DNA of 64,000 nucleotides from Spiroplasma_E sp902809815 (GTDB taxonomy: Bacteria > Bacillota_I > Bacilli_A > Mycoplasmatales > VBWQ01). Below are positions 21,976 to 32,315 of the stretch, piece after piece. Positions within the stretch are counted from its first letter, which is position 1, and each line of letters begins with the position of its first letter. The stretch is taken from NCBI RefSeq assembly GCF_964030925.1, contig NZ_OZ034992.1, positions 868,001 through 932,000 on the forward strand, given 5' to 3'. A program made the translations under genes and the position numbers. Under the pieces are notes generated by a model that made no database searches, was not told where the DNA came from, and saw nothing but the letters and a program-made list of their open reading frames with translations.

Positions 21976-22149
21976 GGCCGTTTAAAAAATGCGTATAAAG
22001 TATATTTTTTTGAGAGAAAAATATCTTTAATTGTTATCACAATTATAGCATATTAATTAAAAAAAATAAAGCATTTTGTGATACTTTTTTCTTAATAAAA
22101 ACTAAAAATTCCTAATTATTTAGGTTTAGATTTATTTAATTTTATAATA
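21976..22149. other. Left end of element 1, non-coding
   Basis: Terminal inverted repeat, then AT-rich DNA with an inverted pair TTGTTATCACAA near 22040 and a weak hairpin CCTAATTATTTAGG that could terminate the leftward transposase. No gene seen. Confidence 0.7.
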
Positions 22150-23325
22150 TTAACAAATAATAATATTTTGATTATTTATATGAGCAATTCTTGTATTTAA
22201 CATATTTACAAATGTTTTATAATTATATGATTTTGCACCATAACCTTTTAATGATTTAACTAAATGTGAAACAGTACTTTCAGCATGACAACCAATATTT
22301 CAATCTTTACCTTGATTAATAATTCCTTGTTCATTATTATAAAAATAATTAAATGTTTGTTTATTAACATTAGGTTTTAAAATATTAATTAATTCATTAT
22401 AATTACCACTTTTAAAATTAAATGATGTATCAAAATAATTAGGTCAATTTGTATCTGCTTTTTTCTTTCCTTTTACATTAATAAATGCTTTTCATAAATA
22501 ACTAATACCATGAAAACAATCTAATATATATTTTCCACCAAATCATTTTGCCATTGCTCTAATTCATAATGCACCATCTCCACCAATAATTAAATTATTA
22601 TTTTCTCAAAATATATCAGTAAAATGATTAATTTTAATATTATAATGATTAATAGTAGTTGTATATATAAAATCATATACTTTATCTTGAGTTATATTAT
22701 CACTTGGTTTAAAAATCATATATGCTCATGTTTTATTTTGTAATTGATTTCTATTTTTATAAATATTAATTTTATGAGTATAAAGACTGAAAATTCTAAT
22801 ACAATATTTTTCTATTATTCCTTGTTCATTTGCTAAATATTCAAAACAATCATCCATATCTATATGTAAATAATCTTTAACTTCATATTTTTTAATTGGT
22901 AATTGAATTTCTATTTTTGTATTTTTTATTATATTACTATAAGTTTGTTTAGAAATATTACAATATGGTAACATATCTATAATATCACATTGTCTTTTAC
23001 CTTTATGTATTTGTTTAATTATAAATAATGTTAAATTATTAGTACAATTTTTATATTTTTTAATTCCTATTGCTTGTTTAACTGGACATATATTTTCATT
23101 AGTTTCTAAATTTTTATATATTCTTAATGGAAGATAAGATTTTCCAAAAGGATTAATTAATAATTTCATTCTTCTTTGTATTAATTTAAATTTAGTTTTA
23201 TCATATTTATTTTTATATCAATAATAATCATAATCTAATAAATCTTTATTATAATCTTCTAATTTTTTATTTGCATGTTGAATATCAAAAGTATCATAAT
23301 CATATTTATTATTAATTCAAGGCAT
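22150..23325 (-). CDS. UPF0236/ISLre2-type DDE transposase of element 1
   Basis: 391 residues with many UGA-Trp codons. Basic N-terminal region, then acidic motifs expected of a DDE core: H-I-D-M-D-D, I-I-G-G-D-G-A-L-W-I-R-A, L-D-C-F-H-G, and N-I-G-C-H-A-E-S-T-V-S-H near the C terminus. The last is close to the G-C-S-A-E-x-x-V-S-H box of UPF0236/ISLre2 transposases. Placed at the extreme left end next to the inverted repeat. ISLre2 elements are known for 9-bp target duplications, matching the 8-9 bp seen here. It most likely inserts the phage genome. Confidence 0.8.
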
Positions 23326-23405
23326 AATATTATTCCTTTCTTAATCATAATTTCTATTATAGTAATAATTAATATAGAAATGTTGTAATTTACTTTTTAT
23401 GAAAA

Positions 23406-23414
23406 TGTTATAAT
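23406..23414 (+). promoter_or_regulatory. Extended -10 promoter before TerS (element 1)
   Basis: TGTTATAAT, a TG-extended -10, in the divergent region between transposase and TerS; the same motif stands at 36500-36508 in element 2. Confidence 0.7.
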
Positions 23415-23444
23415 TAATATATATTTTAAAATAAGGTGATAAAT

Positions 23445-23828
23445 ATGCCAAAACAAAGAAAAGAATTAGGTAATTATAAAGAAAAGATACAAGAATATTT
23501 AAGAGAAAATAAAGATAATTTAAAAAAATGTACTAAACAAGAATTAAATTATATTTTAAATGTGGATAATAAATATATATTTGATTGCCGAAGAAGGTCG
23601 ACAAAATGACAAAAAGATTTTATTAAAGAATATGATAAAGCATGTCTTAAAATTGGAATTGCAAGATTAAAAAATGTTACACAAGTACCTCAATATGATT
23701 GAGCTTATTTAAGAACAAATCATAGAGATATGTTTGATGATTTAATAGAAAATCAAGATGTAGAAACAAATAATAGTAATATAATTATTAATATTTGTGA
23801 ACCTAGAAAAATAGAAAATAATGATTAA
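23445..23828 (+). CDS. DNA-binding protein, probable terminase small subunit
   Basis: 127 residues. A helix-turn-helix-like segment (Q-E-L-N-Y-I-L-N-V-D-N-K-Y-I-F-D-C-R-R-R) is followed by basic helices; the C terminus N-I-I-I-N-I-C-E-P-R-K-I-E-N-N-D is identical to the element 2 homologue. Position at the head of the late region and overall shape fit small terminases, but no partner terminase lies next to it and a regulator is possible. RBS AAGGTGAT. Confidence 0.55.
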
Positions 23829-23885
23829 AAACCTATAATAAATATAGGTTTTTTTCTTTATTTTAAAGGATAAAAATGATATAAT
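23828..23885 (+). promoter_or_regulatory. Terminator followed by late promoter (element 1)
   Basis: Hairpin AAACCTATA/TATAGGTTT (23829-23851) with T7, then TGATATAAT (23877-23885), a TG-extended -10. The same terminator-promoter pair is in element 2 at 36923-36979. It separates TerS from the structural operon. Confidence 0.75.
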
Positions 23886-23931
23886 TAATATTAAGGAAAC
23901 AGTAGCCATTCTGTGAGTTTAGGAGTTAAAT

Positions 23932-24447
23932 ATGGAAAACTTTAACTGAGATAAAAGTAAAAATTATACTAATGAAGAATTAGAAAATTTATTAGAACAA
24001 CACCGAAATTTTGTTTATAAAAATACTAAAACTGAATTAGAACCAAAAATAAATGAATATGAAACAAAATTAAAAGAATATGAAAATAAAGTTAATGAAT
24101 ATCAAGAAAAAGAATTATTTAATGGTTTTAATGATAAACAATTAAAAATAGTTAAATCATTAATTAATACTGAATATAAAGAACTTGATAAACATTCTGC
24201 TTTAAATAAAATAAAAGAAGATTATGCAGAAATATTTAATAATAATTTACATAATAAAGAAATTAAAAAACAAGAAATTATTAAAAATGAAGAATCTAAA
24301 CAAGAGTTTTTTAATCCAAAAACACTTTTTGAATTAGATAATAATATTACATCTAAAAATGAAGAATTATTAAAAAATACAGAAGTTGTTGGTGCAAAAA
24401 CTAAACAAGAAATGATTAAATTTTTAGAATTTTTATTTAGTAAATAA
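23932..24447 (+). CDS. Probable scaffolding protein (element 1)
   Basis: 171 residues, highly charged and coiled-coil-like (Y-E-T-K-L-K-E-Y-E-N-K-V near residue 44), with no hydrophobic core segments. Lies immediately upstream of the capsid gene, where phage scaffolds usually are. Its homologue at 37070 shares the N-terminal pattern and the central coiled coil. Function inferred from place and composition. Confidence 0.65.
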
Positions 24448-24475
24448 TTAAATATTTCTCAAAAGGAGAGATATT

Positions 24476-25810
24476 ATGGCTATTCCACAAGTTCCAACTG
24501 GTTTAATTACTGGTGGTAATAATGGAAATAAAGCAATGTTAACTGCTATGGAAGCACAAGTAAAAGGTATACTTTATAATGATGAAAGTATGATGTTTTT
24601 AAAAGCAAGTGCAGTTGCAGAACAAATAATTGAATTACCATTTACAGCAGAAGCATATTATCGTATTGGTGAACGTTTACGTTGAGGTTCAAAATATGAT
24701 GTTATGACTGGTACAGAGAAACAATGAACAACATTAAGAACAACTAGTGTTATTTTAGACCAAATATTAGTTATTGATTGAAGAACTGAAGATTTTGATA
24801 TGAATAGATTTATGTCAAGTCCAATATCATTAAAAGCAAATATGTTATCAATATGAGCAGAAAGTGCATTAAGAAATTATTTATTTATACAAGAATGTAT
24901 TTTTTTACAAGGTATTAAAGATTATTGTATTGCTAAATCACAAGTAATTCCTATTAATATGTTAGAAATGACAGAAGATACAGCAAAATCAGCATTTTAT
25001 CAAATTGGTGATAAAATGAATGAATTATTAGGAAATATAACTGAAACTGAAATTGGTACAAATGTAAGTGATTTTATTGGTGCATTAGGATTTACTCCAA
25101 TGTTACAATTAACAAAAGCATATTTAAGATTAAATTATGGTCAAATTGCTGCTGATACTGTAGCAAGTGGTCAATTATATAAACAATCAGTATTTGGTAT
25201 GTATTTATATAAACATATGTTTTTAAATAAAGATATGGTTAAAGATACTAAAACTGGTTTACATTTAGAAAAAACATTTGATTTAAAAAAAGTATTAGGA
25301 GTTTTTGTACATAAAAATGCATTTGCACAACCTAATAGTTTTCAAAAAATAGTAAATTTAATTGATAATAATACATTAAATCAAAAAACATTAGGTAAAG
25401 CACTTTATGGTATAACAACAGCAATTCGTGGTTGATTATCATTTATTATTATGGAAAAAATGCCAACTGTTGATGAAATTAAAGAAGCACAAAAACGTTG
25501 TTGAACTAATTGAATTAAATTAACTCCAGAAGAAAGAGAAAAAGCACCAGTAACATTTAAAATTGCTGATTTTGATGATTTTAGAATTAGTTTAAATGAT
25601 TTAATTTATTTTAAAAATTTAGGAAAAATTAAAATTGCTGGTGATACACCAACTAATGATGAATTAGAAAATGCAATAATAAATGCTGGTAATAATGGTT
25701 ATGAAAAAGGTAAAGCAAAATTTAGTAATATTACATCAATAAGTGCTACTATGACTGGTAATGATAAAGATTATATTGAAGAAATAGAATTAAAATTTTC
25801 TAAAAAATAA
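24476..25810 (+). CDS. Major capsid protein (element 1)
   Basis: 444 residues, preceded by AAGGAGAG. The N-terminal half resembles the element 2 protein only in pattern (I-x-G-N-N ... A-x-L-x-A-x-E-A-Q-V-x-G ... M-F-x-x). The last ~70 residues are nearly identical between the two phages: L-G-K-I-x-x-A-G-D, then T-N-D-E-L-E-N-A-I-I-N-A-G-N-N-G-Y. That domain looks like the small beta-rich repeats of Spiroplasma lipoproteins and probably decorates the capsid surface. Capsid assignment is from size, position after the scaffold and conservation; no search was run. Confidence 0.72.
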
Positions 25811-25812
25811 TT

Positions 25813-26106
25813 ATGGAATATATTTATAAATATTTTGATGAAAAAGCACATATTACTATTTATTCACCAAAACCAGAAGATTTAACTACTAGTAATGATA
25901 TTAGAGCAATTTTATTAGATGAATATCCTAAATTAAGAAATGATTATTTTATAGTAAGTGATGTACATGATAATTTTGCAATATGTGTTGGTAATAATAT
26001 AAATTGTCAAGGAACAGTTAGAATTCAAATTAAAAAAACTAATCAATTATCAAAAGGAGAAAATAAATATGCCACAACAACATTCTGAGACTACACAATT
26101 GAGTAA
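25813..26106 (+). CDS. Small conserved phage protein
   Basis: 97 residues when the UGA near the end is read as Trp (T-T-F-W-D-Y-T-I-E). Starts 3 bases after the capsid stop, with no obvious membrane segment. It differs from its element 2 twin in only a few residues. Position suggests a head-completion or decoration role, unproven. Its last 38 bases overlap the next gene in another frame. Confidence 0.7.
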
Positions 26107-26367
26107 CTATACTTTAACTAAATTAATTAGAACTGGTATAAGTCCTATTTGTGCAATGATTGGTACAAGTGCTTATTATGGTCAAGTAATTGCAAATCCA
26201 TTATTAGGTTCAATTAATAGTTTATTATTTGGTAAAAAATTAGGTTTAGATATTTGAAATTTAAATCAAAGACCAAATACTAAAACTAAATTAATTAATA
26301 GTTCTAAAAAAATTATTTTAGGTTTAGGAACAATTGGATTAGCAAATTATAGTAAGTTTACTAATTC
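26069..26367 (+). pseudogene. Phage structural gene, 5' part, cut by IS3
   Basis: The first ~99 codons of the gene that is whole at 39193-40029 in element 2 (M-P-Q-Q-H-S-E-T-T-Q-L-S-N-Y). A hydrophobic stretch I-I-L-G-L-G-T-I-G-L-A-N-Y stands just before the IS junction at F-T-N-S. RBS AAGGAGA. Confidence 0.85.
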
Positions 26368-27511
26368 GCCACTTGCCACTTGCCACTTAGCCCTTTTTAC
26401 TAGACCATTAATTTAAAAAACCTGAATGTATTCTAAAAACAATTGTGTTATATAATTAACACTAATTTTAACCTGAAAGGATTTTTATTAATGGATAAAA
26501 TTAAACAAATAGCATTAGTAATTAACAAATTAAATATCAAAGAAAAAATTAAAATTATTGATGATTGTAAAAATCAATATTCAATTAGAAACCTATGTCA
26601 ATATCTTCAATTAAACAGATCAACATATTACTTTTTAAAAAATAAACAAAAACCTATTAAAAAAGAAGAAAATCATATTATTAAATGCAATCATAAATAT
26701 CAAAAAATATGCCAACTTTTAATCGAATTTCATTCTACAAGAAAAGGCAGAATTTATGGATATTTAAGAATTTTTTCAGCTTTTAAAGAGTGATTAAAAC
26801 AAGAAAAAAATATCATTTTAAATATAGAATTATCAATAAAACAAATGCGAAAAATTATGAAAGAACACAATATTCAAGGATTAAAACAAACTAAAAATAA
26901 CTATCCTAAAAACAAAAAAAATCCAAATAAGTGAATACCTACAATGGATAAAGTAAACAAAGATTATAAAAGTACAACCTCTTCAAATCAAATTTGATCA
27001 ATGGACACTAAACAAATAAATACTAAAGAAGGATGATTATATCTTTTTGTAATTATTGATTTTTATTCAAATAATGTTGTTAGTTATAATATTGCTCCTA
27101 ATAAATCATATCAGGATTTAATTCTTCCTGCTCTTGAAAAAATCAACAAACAATTTTCTTGAAATCAAGTAAAAAATGTTATTTTACATTCAGATAACGC
27201 CAACGAATTTTATTGTCAGGATATCACAAAATGAGCAGAGGATAAACAAATAATTTTAAGCAAAAAACAACCTTATGATATTGGTGGTAATGTATTATCT
27301 GAAAACTGATTTTCTCATTTATCTCAAGAATGACTACCTAAAGGATCAAATCAATATTTATCCATCAATGAAGCTATAAATGATGTAAATCAATATGTTA
27401 TGTTTTATAATTATGAAAGAATACATTCTAAATTTCTAAAACCACCAATTTTACAAATTAAAATTTAGAATTTTATATCAAAAATGGTCCAGTAATTAAG
27501 GGCCAACCACC
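26368..27511 (+). mobile_element. IS3-family element, copy D, at an 8.7-kb deletion
   Basis: 1144 bp with three GCCACTT units at its left tip. The flanks are not duplicates: the left one matches 39491 of element 2 and the right one matches 48194, so everything between is missing. The right junction is at exactly the base where copy E inserted in phage 3. Confidence 0.93.
26491..27468 (+). CDS. IS3-family transposase (copy D)
   Basis: Intact 325-residue transposase; the triad D172-D235-E271 is present. Same sequence as copies A, B and E over its length as far as I compared. Confidence 0.93.
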
Positions 27512-28553
27512 TATTATTGATACAATTGTAACTCAATCATTACATCAAGGTGAAGAAAGACATACATTTTATAGTGATAATCCTTTTACTTATCAAGGTG
27601 ATTATAATGAAATATCAGTTGCTCAGTTTAGATATAATAATATGGGTTATTTAACTGGTAATGCTTTTAATTGAACAACTTTATATAAATTAAATCATGA
27701 TGAATATGAAGAAAGTGAAGAACCTACATTTAGTTATCCTGCAAAAATATTACCACCAAGTCCACAAAATATAGCAAAATCAATAATTATTATTCCAGAT
27801 TTGAAAATAGAAATGATAGCAAATAATTTACCTTTAACAGATACAAGTTCAATTCCAGTAAAAGATAATACTGAAAATTGATGACTTGCTAATAAAAGTA
27901 AAGAAGTTAATTATGAAATTGATTTAAAATCTTTATTAGACCCTACATTATTAATTAATACTTTTAATGACTTAAAAAGATATTATAAATCAATAACTAT
28001 TTATTATGATTATGATATTGAAACAAAAAAAGAAATTCATAATAATTCAATTCCTACTATAACATCAACTTTATATACTGATTTTTCCATAGAAGAAAAT
28101 TTTTTAAATCCAAAGAAACATAATGGATTTCAAGAGATTATGCTTAAAGATTTAATTTTCAGAGATACACAACCACGTAATGGAAATCATATTTATCATT
28201 GAAATCACAATAAACAAGGTACTACAATACAACTTGAAAAAGAAAGTGGAATAGCATATATGTATGGAAGAACTGATACTGATTATCAGTTAAATAGTTA
28301 TAATTTTACTATAAATGATAATGGTAATATTGGTGGTTGAAATATAAAATATGAAAATAATAAATTTCTAGGTTTTTGTATAATTGATAATAAAAATTTT
28401 AGATGAAATTTTTATTTACAATCAACATTAGGTAAAATTGAAGATATGTGATATATTACAGGAAAAATTGGCGAAGATGATAAAGCATATTCTAGAATAT
28501 ATATTAATAGTATTAAAGCAAATATATATAAAATAATACTAAATTCAAGATAA
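27512..28553 (+). pseudogene. Tail protein gene, 3' part (element 1)
   Basis: About 346 in-frame codons matching the C-terminal third of the element 2 tail protein: I-I-D-T-I-V-T-Q-S-L-H-Q-G, and L-D-P-T-L-L-I-N-T-F-N-D-L-K-R-Y-Y-K. The first part is nearly identical to elements 2 and 3; the final ~180 residues diverge, so this end of the gene is under diversifying change or recombination. The start and two-thirds of the gene were lost in the IS3-associated deletion. Confidence 0.85.
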
Positions 28554-28594
28554 TTATGATAATATAATATTATTAAATAATCAAGGAGTAAATT

Positions 28595-28756
28595 ATGGAT
28601 ACAAAAAAAAATGTTATAACTCATGAAATAGAAAAGGAAAAATTTGTTGATAAAATCTATAATAATAAGTTTTTTTTAATAACTATTATGATGACAGCAA
28701 CAATAATTTTGATGATAATAGTTACTTCTCTATTTTTTGCTTTCTTTTGAAAATAA
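28595..28756 (+). CDS. Single-span membrane mini-protein (element 1)
   Basis: 53 residues: a charged N-terminal half and one membrane helix (F-F-L-I-T-I-M-M-T-A-T-I-I-L-M-I-I-V-T-S) to the end. RBS AAGGAG. It occupies the last late-operon slot, which in element 2 holds a lipoprotein and in phage 3 a two-helix protein. Holin-like or exclusion roles are possible but unsupported. Confidence 0.65.
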
Positions 28757-28776
28757 TATTACCCCACAATCTAATT

Positions 28777-28804
28777 AAAAAGTTACCTTAATTGGTAACT
28801 TTTT
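28777..28804. terminator. Shared terminator between convergent operons (element 1)
   Basis: AAAAAGTTACC (28777-28787) pairs with GGTAACTTTTT (28794-28804). The stop codon of the leftward cargo gene is inside the loop. The same hairpin is at 49749-49775 and 58860-58887. Confidence 0.88.
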
Positions 28805-29204
28805 TTAATTCTTCATTTATTATTTTTAAATAAAATGGAGAAATATATTTACATTTCAAAGCATTTGTTAATATTAATGGTATGTATTTAATTTCAAATA
28901 TTTTATTATAAACAACTCCATAATAATCTTTTTTTATATCTGCAATATTAACAATATGTATATCACTACGCTTTTTATCAAATCTTGTGTATGAAATTCT
29001 ATCTAATTCATTTATTTCCAATTCTTTTGTATCAATTACTACATAATTCTTTTCATATTTTTCTGGTATTTTAGTAGTTAGTCTAATAAAAATAATATTA
29101 TTTTCATCAATTTTAATTAATGGACATAAAAAAGAAATTTTAGATTTTAATATTTTTTTATTATCATGAAAAAGAGAATAATTTACATTATTAATATTTA
29201 TCAT
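28788..29204 (-). CDS. Candidate toxin paired with a Panacea antitoxin
   Basis: 138 residues, beta-rich pattern with alternating hydrophobics and several Lys/Asp pairs; no membrane helix. It starts 14 bases inside the end of the Panacea-like gene, an overlap typical of toxin-antitoxin pairs. I recognise no toxin family; the fold pattern vaguely recalls MazF/PemK-type barrels, which is a guess. Its toxin role is inferred entirely from the partner. Confidence 0.5.
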   Translation of the reverse strand: MININNVNYSLFHDNKKILKSKISFLCPLIKIDENNIIFIRLTTKIPEKYEKNYVVIDTKELEINELDRISYTRFDKKRSDIHIVNIADIKKDYYGVVYNKIFEIKYIPLILTNALKCKYISPFYLKIINEELKKVTN

Positions 29205-29823
29205 TTTTATAACAACTTTCTTTATAAAAATTAATTATTTCTGTTTTTTCTTCTTCATTTTCATTATCAAAATTTATATCTAAAGAAAAATTCATTTTAT
29301 TTTGTTTTTTATTTTTTCTTTTATCTCAAAAAAATTGTCAAGACCTACTTTTTTCATGAAGAATATCGCTAAGTTCTCTAACAGTTTTATTTTCTTCTAA
29401 AATAAAATTTGTGATTTCAATTAATATTTTTTTATCAATTTCTGAAAAATAATCTCAATTAAAATATTTTTTATAATCATTATTATTTTTTAAAGAAAAT
29501 ATAATTTTATTATCATTTGTTTTTTTATAATCAAAATATGAAAAATTATTATTATATTCATCAACATATTTCATAAAACTATATGGAACTGAGCCTCATT
29601 CTCAAGCAACAAAATCCATCATAAAAAAATGATTAGTATATTTTTGAGTTGCTCTTAATTCTAAAAAAGAAATAAATTTATAAATCATTGTTTTATAAAT
29701 TCTTTTATTTATTGAGTTTGCTTTTCCTAATAAATATAGTATTGACATTTCTATTTTAGTAGCTTCAATTAATGGAATATTTAAAAATTCTGCTAAGTTT
29801 TTTTTATTTATTTTATTTTCCAT
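29191..29823 (-). CDS. Panacea (DUF4065/SocA-like) domain antitoxin
   Basis: 210 residues from the ATG at 29823, chosen because GTAGGTG stands 8 bases upstream. The N-terminal 50 residues include an HTH-like segment. The Panacea core follows: I-L-Y-L-L-G-K-A-N-S-I-N ... then F-V-A-W-E-W-G-S-V-P-Y-S-F-M, corresponding to the family's A-W-x-x-G-P-V-x-x-x-x-Y box. Panacea proteins are known to neutralise many unrelated toxins, which fits the unrecognised downstream gene. This is element 1's cargo module. Confidence 0.68.
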
Positions 29824-29911
29824 TTTTATCACCTACTTTATGTTTTTTTTACATGAATTTCATATTAACATAATTACTTTATTATTTATACTATAATTAT
29901 AAACTAAATAA

Positions 29912-29948
29912 AAAAAGATAAGTAGAATTGATTAATACTTATCTTTTT
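29912..29948. terminator. Hairpin upstream of the Panacea operon
   Basis: Inverted repeat AAAGATAAGTA/TACTTATCTTT with T-run on both sides. It ends the leftward early operon just before the cargo promoter (TATAAT-like DNA at about 29890-29905). Its leftward RNA contains CUACUU, complementary to AAGUAG of the antitoxin ribosome site (29833-29838). Confidence 0.65.
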
Positions 29949-29957
29949 AGTCATTAT

Positions 29958-30098
29958 TTACTCCTTATTTAATTCTTTTTTTATTTTTAATCTTCATCTT
30001 CTACGATTTTCTTTATTAACACCTGCTCTTTTTGGATTACCATCTTCATTTTTACAACATCAATTTTTTGGCTTAAAAAACTTATGATTTTCTATCAT
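29958..30098 (-). CDS. Basic mini-protein (element 1 early operon)
   Basis: 46 residues, rich in Lys/Arg with a C-C pair (N-W-C-C-K-N) and a run E-N-R-R-R-W-R-L-K-I-K-K. Likely nucleic-acid binding; otherwise unknown. RBS AAGGAG. Not present at this spot in elements 2 or 3. Confidence 0.55.
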
Positions 30099-30103
30099 AC
30101 TTT

Positions 30104-30286
30104 TTACTCCTTATTTTTAATTTCTTTTATTTTATTTTTAAATTGTTTTTTATGAAAATAACACATATTAAAAAATTGAACAGAACTATCTTCAATATTT
30201 CCAATTTTTAAAGTAACTAATACTTTACTATTACAATCTTTAACAATACATTTTAATAATACTTTTTCTTCTTTTTGTTTTTGCAT
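30104..30286 (-). CDS. Zinc-finger-like mini-protein (conserved in all three phages)
   Basis: 60 residues with C-I-V-K-D-C, a later C and H (F-N-M-C-Y-F-H-K-K), suggesting a C2-CH zinc site, then a Lys-rich tail. Homologues at 51361 and 57511 differ by one or two residues plus a short tail insertion, so it is under constraint. Overlaps the upstream stop as TAATG. Confidence 0.7.
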   Translation of the reverse strand: MQKQKEEKVLLKCIVKDCNSKVLVTLKIGNIEDSSVQFFNMCYFHKKQFKNKIKEIKNKE

Positions 30287-30456
30287 TATTTTACTTCCTT
30301 ATTTAATTTATTTAAATAATTATTTAAATAAATAATAGTTACATCTTTTTTTATTTGTTCATTACTATAAAGTAAATACATATGTAAAAAAGAAGCTCTT
30401 TCATCTAATAATTTATTAATTTTTGTTATTTTTTTTAATTTAAAATTCATAAACAT
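30286..30456 (-). CDS. Mini-protein of the early operon
   Basis: 56 residues, amphipathic and helical, starting M-F-M-N-F-K-L-K-K-I. It is essentially identical in element 2 (51543-51713). Translation is coupled: its start overlaps the stop of the RuvC-like gene. Function unknown. Confidence 0.65.
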   Translation of the reverse strand: MFMNFKLKKITKINKLLDERASFLHMYLLYSNEQIKKDVTIIYLNNYLNKLNKEVK

Positions 30457-31079
30457 TATTTATTCTCCTTATTTAAATAATATCAACCAATTAATAAACT
30501 ATCTGCTTCATCATGATTTGATATAGTTATATTTCAATTTTGTTGTCTAATTAAACCTCTAACTATATATAATGATTTTTCTTTATTTCATTTTTTATCT
30601 TTAAATAAATCATCTTCTTCATATCTTAATTCTTTTAAATATCAATTTTGTCATTGTTTAGGCAATATTCCATGTTTTTCTGGAATATAATATTGATATA
30701 ATAAACTAAATATATGACCTCTTAATGCTTGCATTTTTTCTGAACTACGAGCATTTAATTTATTATTAAATCCACGTTCTATAACTACATTAAAGTCTTC
30801 GACTCAATATCTATATTTAGACCATTTATAATGAGCATCTTCTTCACTTGCTTTTAGAGATAATTGTTCAATAATTTTTTCTATAAAATCATAATGTTGA
30901 TATTTATTAAAATCATAATTTAAAATTAAAACAGGAATAGCAGAAGTTATTTCACATTCTTTATCAATTAAAACATTACATTCTTCATTTCAAGATTTAT
31001 TATGTTTACAACAAGGTTTTCATAATGTAAATCCAGTATTTTTTATACTTGGGTCAATTGAAAGTAAATAATTATTCAT
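30456..31079 (-). CDS. RuvC-like Holliday junction resolvase (element 1)
   Basis: 207 residues. The RNase H-fold start L-L-S-I-D-P-S-I-K-N-T-G-F-T gives the first acidic residue (D9), V-V-I-E-R-G the second, and I-S-N-H-D-E-A-D-S-L-L-I-G the C-terminal pair, as in phage-type RuvC enzymes. Several UGA-Trp codons. It would resolve branched DNA after RecT-driven recombination or before packaging. The N and C termini are nearly identical to the element 2 copy, the middle is not. Confidence 0.82.
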
Positions 31080-31263
31080 AATTTAATCTACCACAACTTT
31101 CACATTTTATTTCTTCTCTTCATGGACTTGCATTACCTTCATTTTCTAAATCTAAATCACTTGCATATATACTACATATTGCTTTACATTTTAAACATTC
31201 AAAATATAATATTTCATCAATTACATCTTCTAATTTAAATTCTTCATGTTTACAATTATTCAT
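31072..31263 (-). CDS. Zinc-ribbon mini-protein
   Basis: 63 residues with two C-x2-C-type knuckles (F-E-C-L-K-C and I-K-C-E-S-C-G-R) plus C-K-H near the start. It overlaps the resolvase gene start by 8 bases. Probably a nucleic-acid-binding zinc ribbon. Confidence 0.65.
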
Positions 31264-31411
31264 TATCAAATTCTCCGTTTTTAATTCTTTTAATTAATTC
31301 ATCAATACCTTTTATATTTGGGTCTCTATTTGAAGATAATAAAAATTGTTTTCCATTATAAGCATTTGCTCTATTATTAATTAAATATTTAATTAATTTT
31401 TCTTTATTCAT
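31256..31411 (-). CDS. Mini-protein of the early operon
   Basis: 51 residues starting M-N-K-E-K-L-I-K-Y-L and ending K-N-G-E-F-D-N-E, the same ends as the 52750 gene of element 2. Helical, unknown function. Confidence 0.6.
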   Translation of the reverse strand: MNKEKLIKYLINNRANAYNGKQFLLSSNRDPNIKGIDELIKRIKNGEFDNE

Positions 31412-31515
31412 TATTTATTCTCCTTAATTAGTTCATCAACTATTTTTTCTAAACATTTAAGACATCAATTTTTACTTAAAAATATTCTTTTATTACATGT
31501 TCTACATTTATTCAT
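31411..31515 (-). CDS. Zinc-knuckle mini-protein
   Basis: 34 residues with C-R-T-C-N-K-R and W-C-L-K-C, a complete four-Cys zinc ribbon. Starts within the end of recT. Paralogue at 52919. Confidence 0.6.
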
Positions 31516-32314
31516 TTTTAAATACCAAATTATCTAATTTATTAATATTTTCTTCTAACTGTTGAAAATTTGTATTATTTTCAATTACATTATTAGTATT
31601 TGGATTATCAATATATATTTTTTCATTTTCAGTAATAATTGCTTGGTCACTTTCATATGCAATTTGCATTTCACTACTCATAATTCCCCATTTTCTTAAT
31701 AATTGAGTTAATACAGTTTTTAATGCCATACTATCAAAATCACTAACAACAAATTCTTTATTTTTGGCATAAGTTTTTGAATATTTTAAAAAATGTTTTT
31801 CTATTTGTTCTTTTGACATATATAAAGTTTTTTCAAAACCATTTACTAATTGAAAATATGCTACATAACCAATAATAGGTTGTTTCAATCTTTCTAAATC
31901 ATCTTGTATTCAATTAAATTCAATTCCCTTAAGTCTATCTACTTTTTTAATTTCTGTTAATCTAACATCACTTACATTAATTTCTTTATATTGTTGACTA
32001 CGTAATGCTAATTGAATATAACCTTTATATCCCATTTGAAATTGAGCATTATTTACTTTAGTATTACTATCTCAATAAGGTACAATATAACAATAACCAA
32101 AATTCTTTTCTAATGGTAAATTCAATAATACTGCTTGATAACAACTATTAATAATAGTATCTGGATATGCTTTATCTAAACCATATTGATTTGAAATTGC
32201 TAATACATTACTTTTAAATTTTTGTATTTCTAAATTATTAATAATACCTTTTTGTCTAATAAATTTTTCTACATTACCATTATTAATATTTTTAACTAAT
32301 AATTCATTTGCCAT
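31508..32314 (-). CDS. RecT-family recombinase
   Basis: 268-residue single-strand annealing protein. The family box Q-M-G-Y-K-G-Y-I-Q-L-A-L-R-S-Q-Q-Y is at about 94-110, followed by conserved strands and F-D-S-M-A-L-K-T-V near 205. A low-complexity acidic tail is typical of single-strand DNA interaction regions. One base separates it from the nuclease gene upstream, the classic RecE/RecT or exonuclease/Bet pairing. It promotes phage DNA recombination and repair. Confidence 0.88.
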
Positions 32315-32315
32315 T

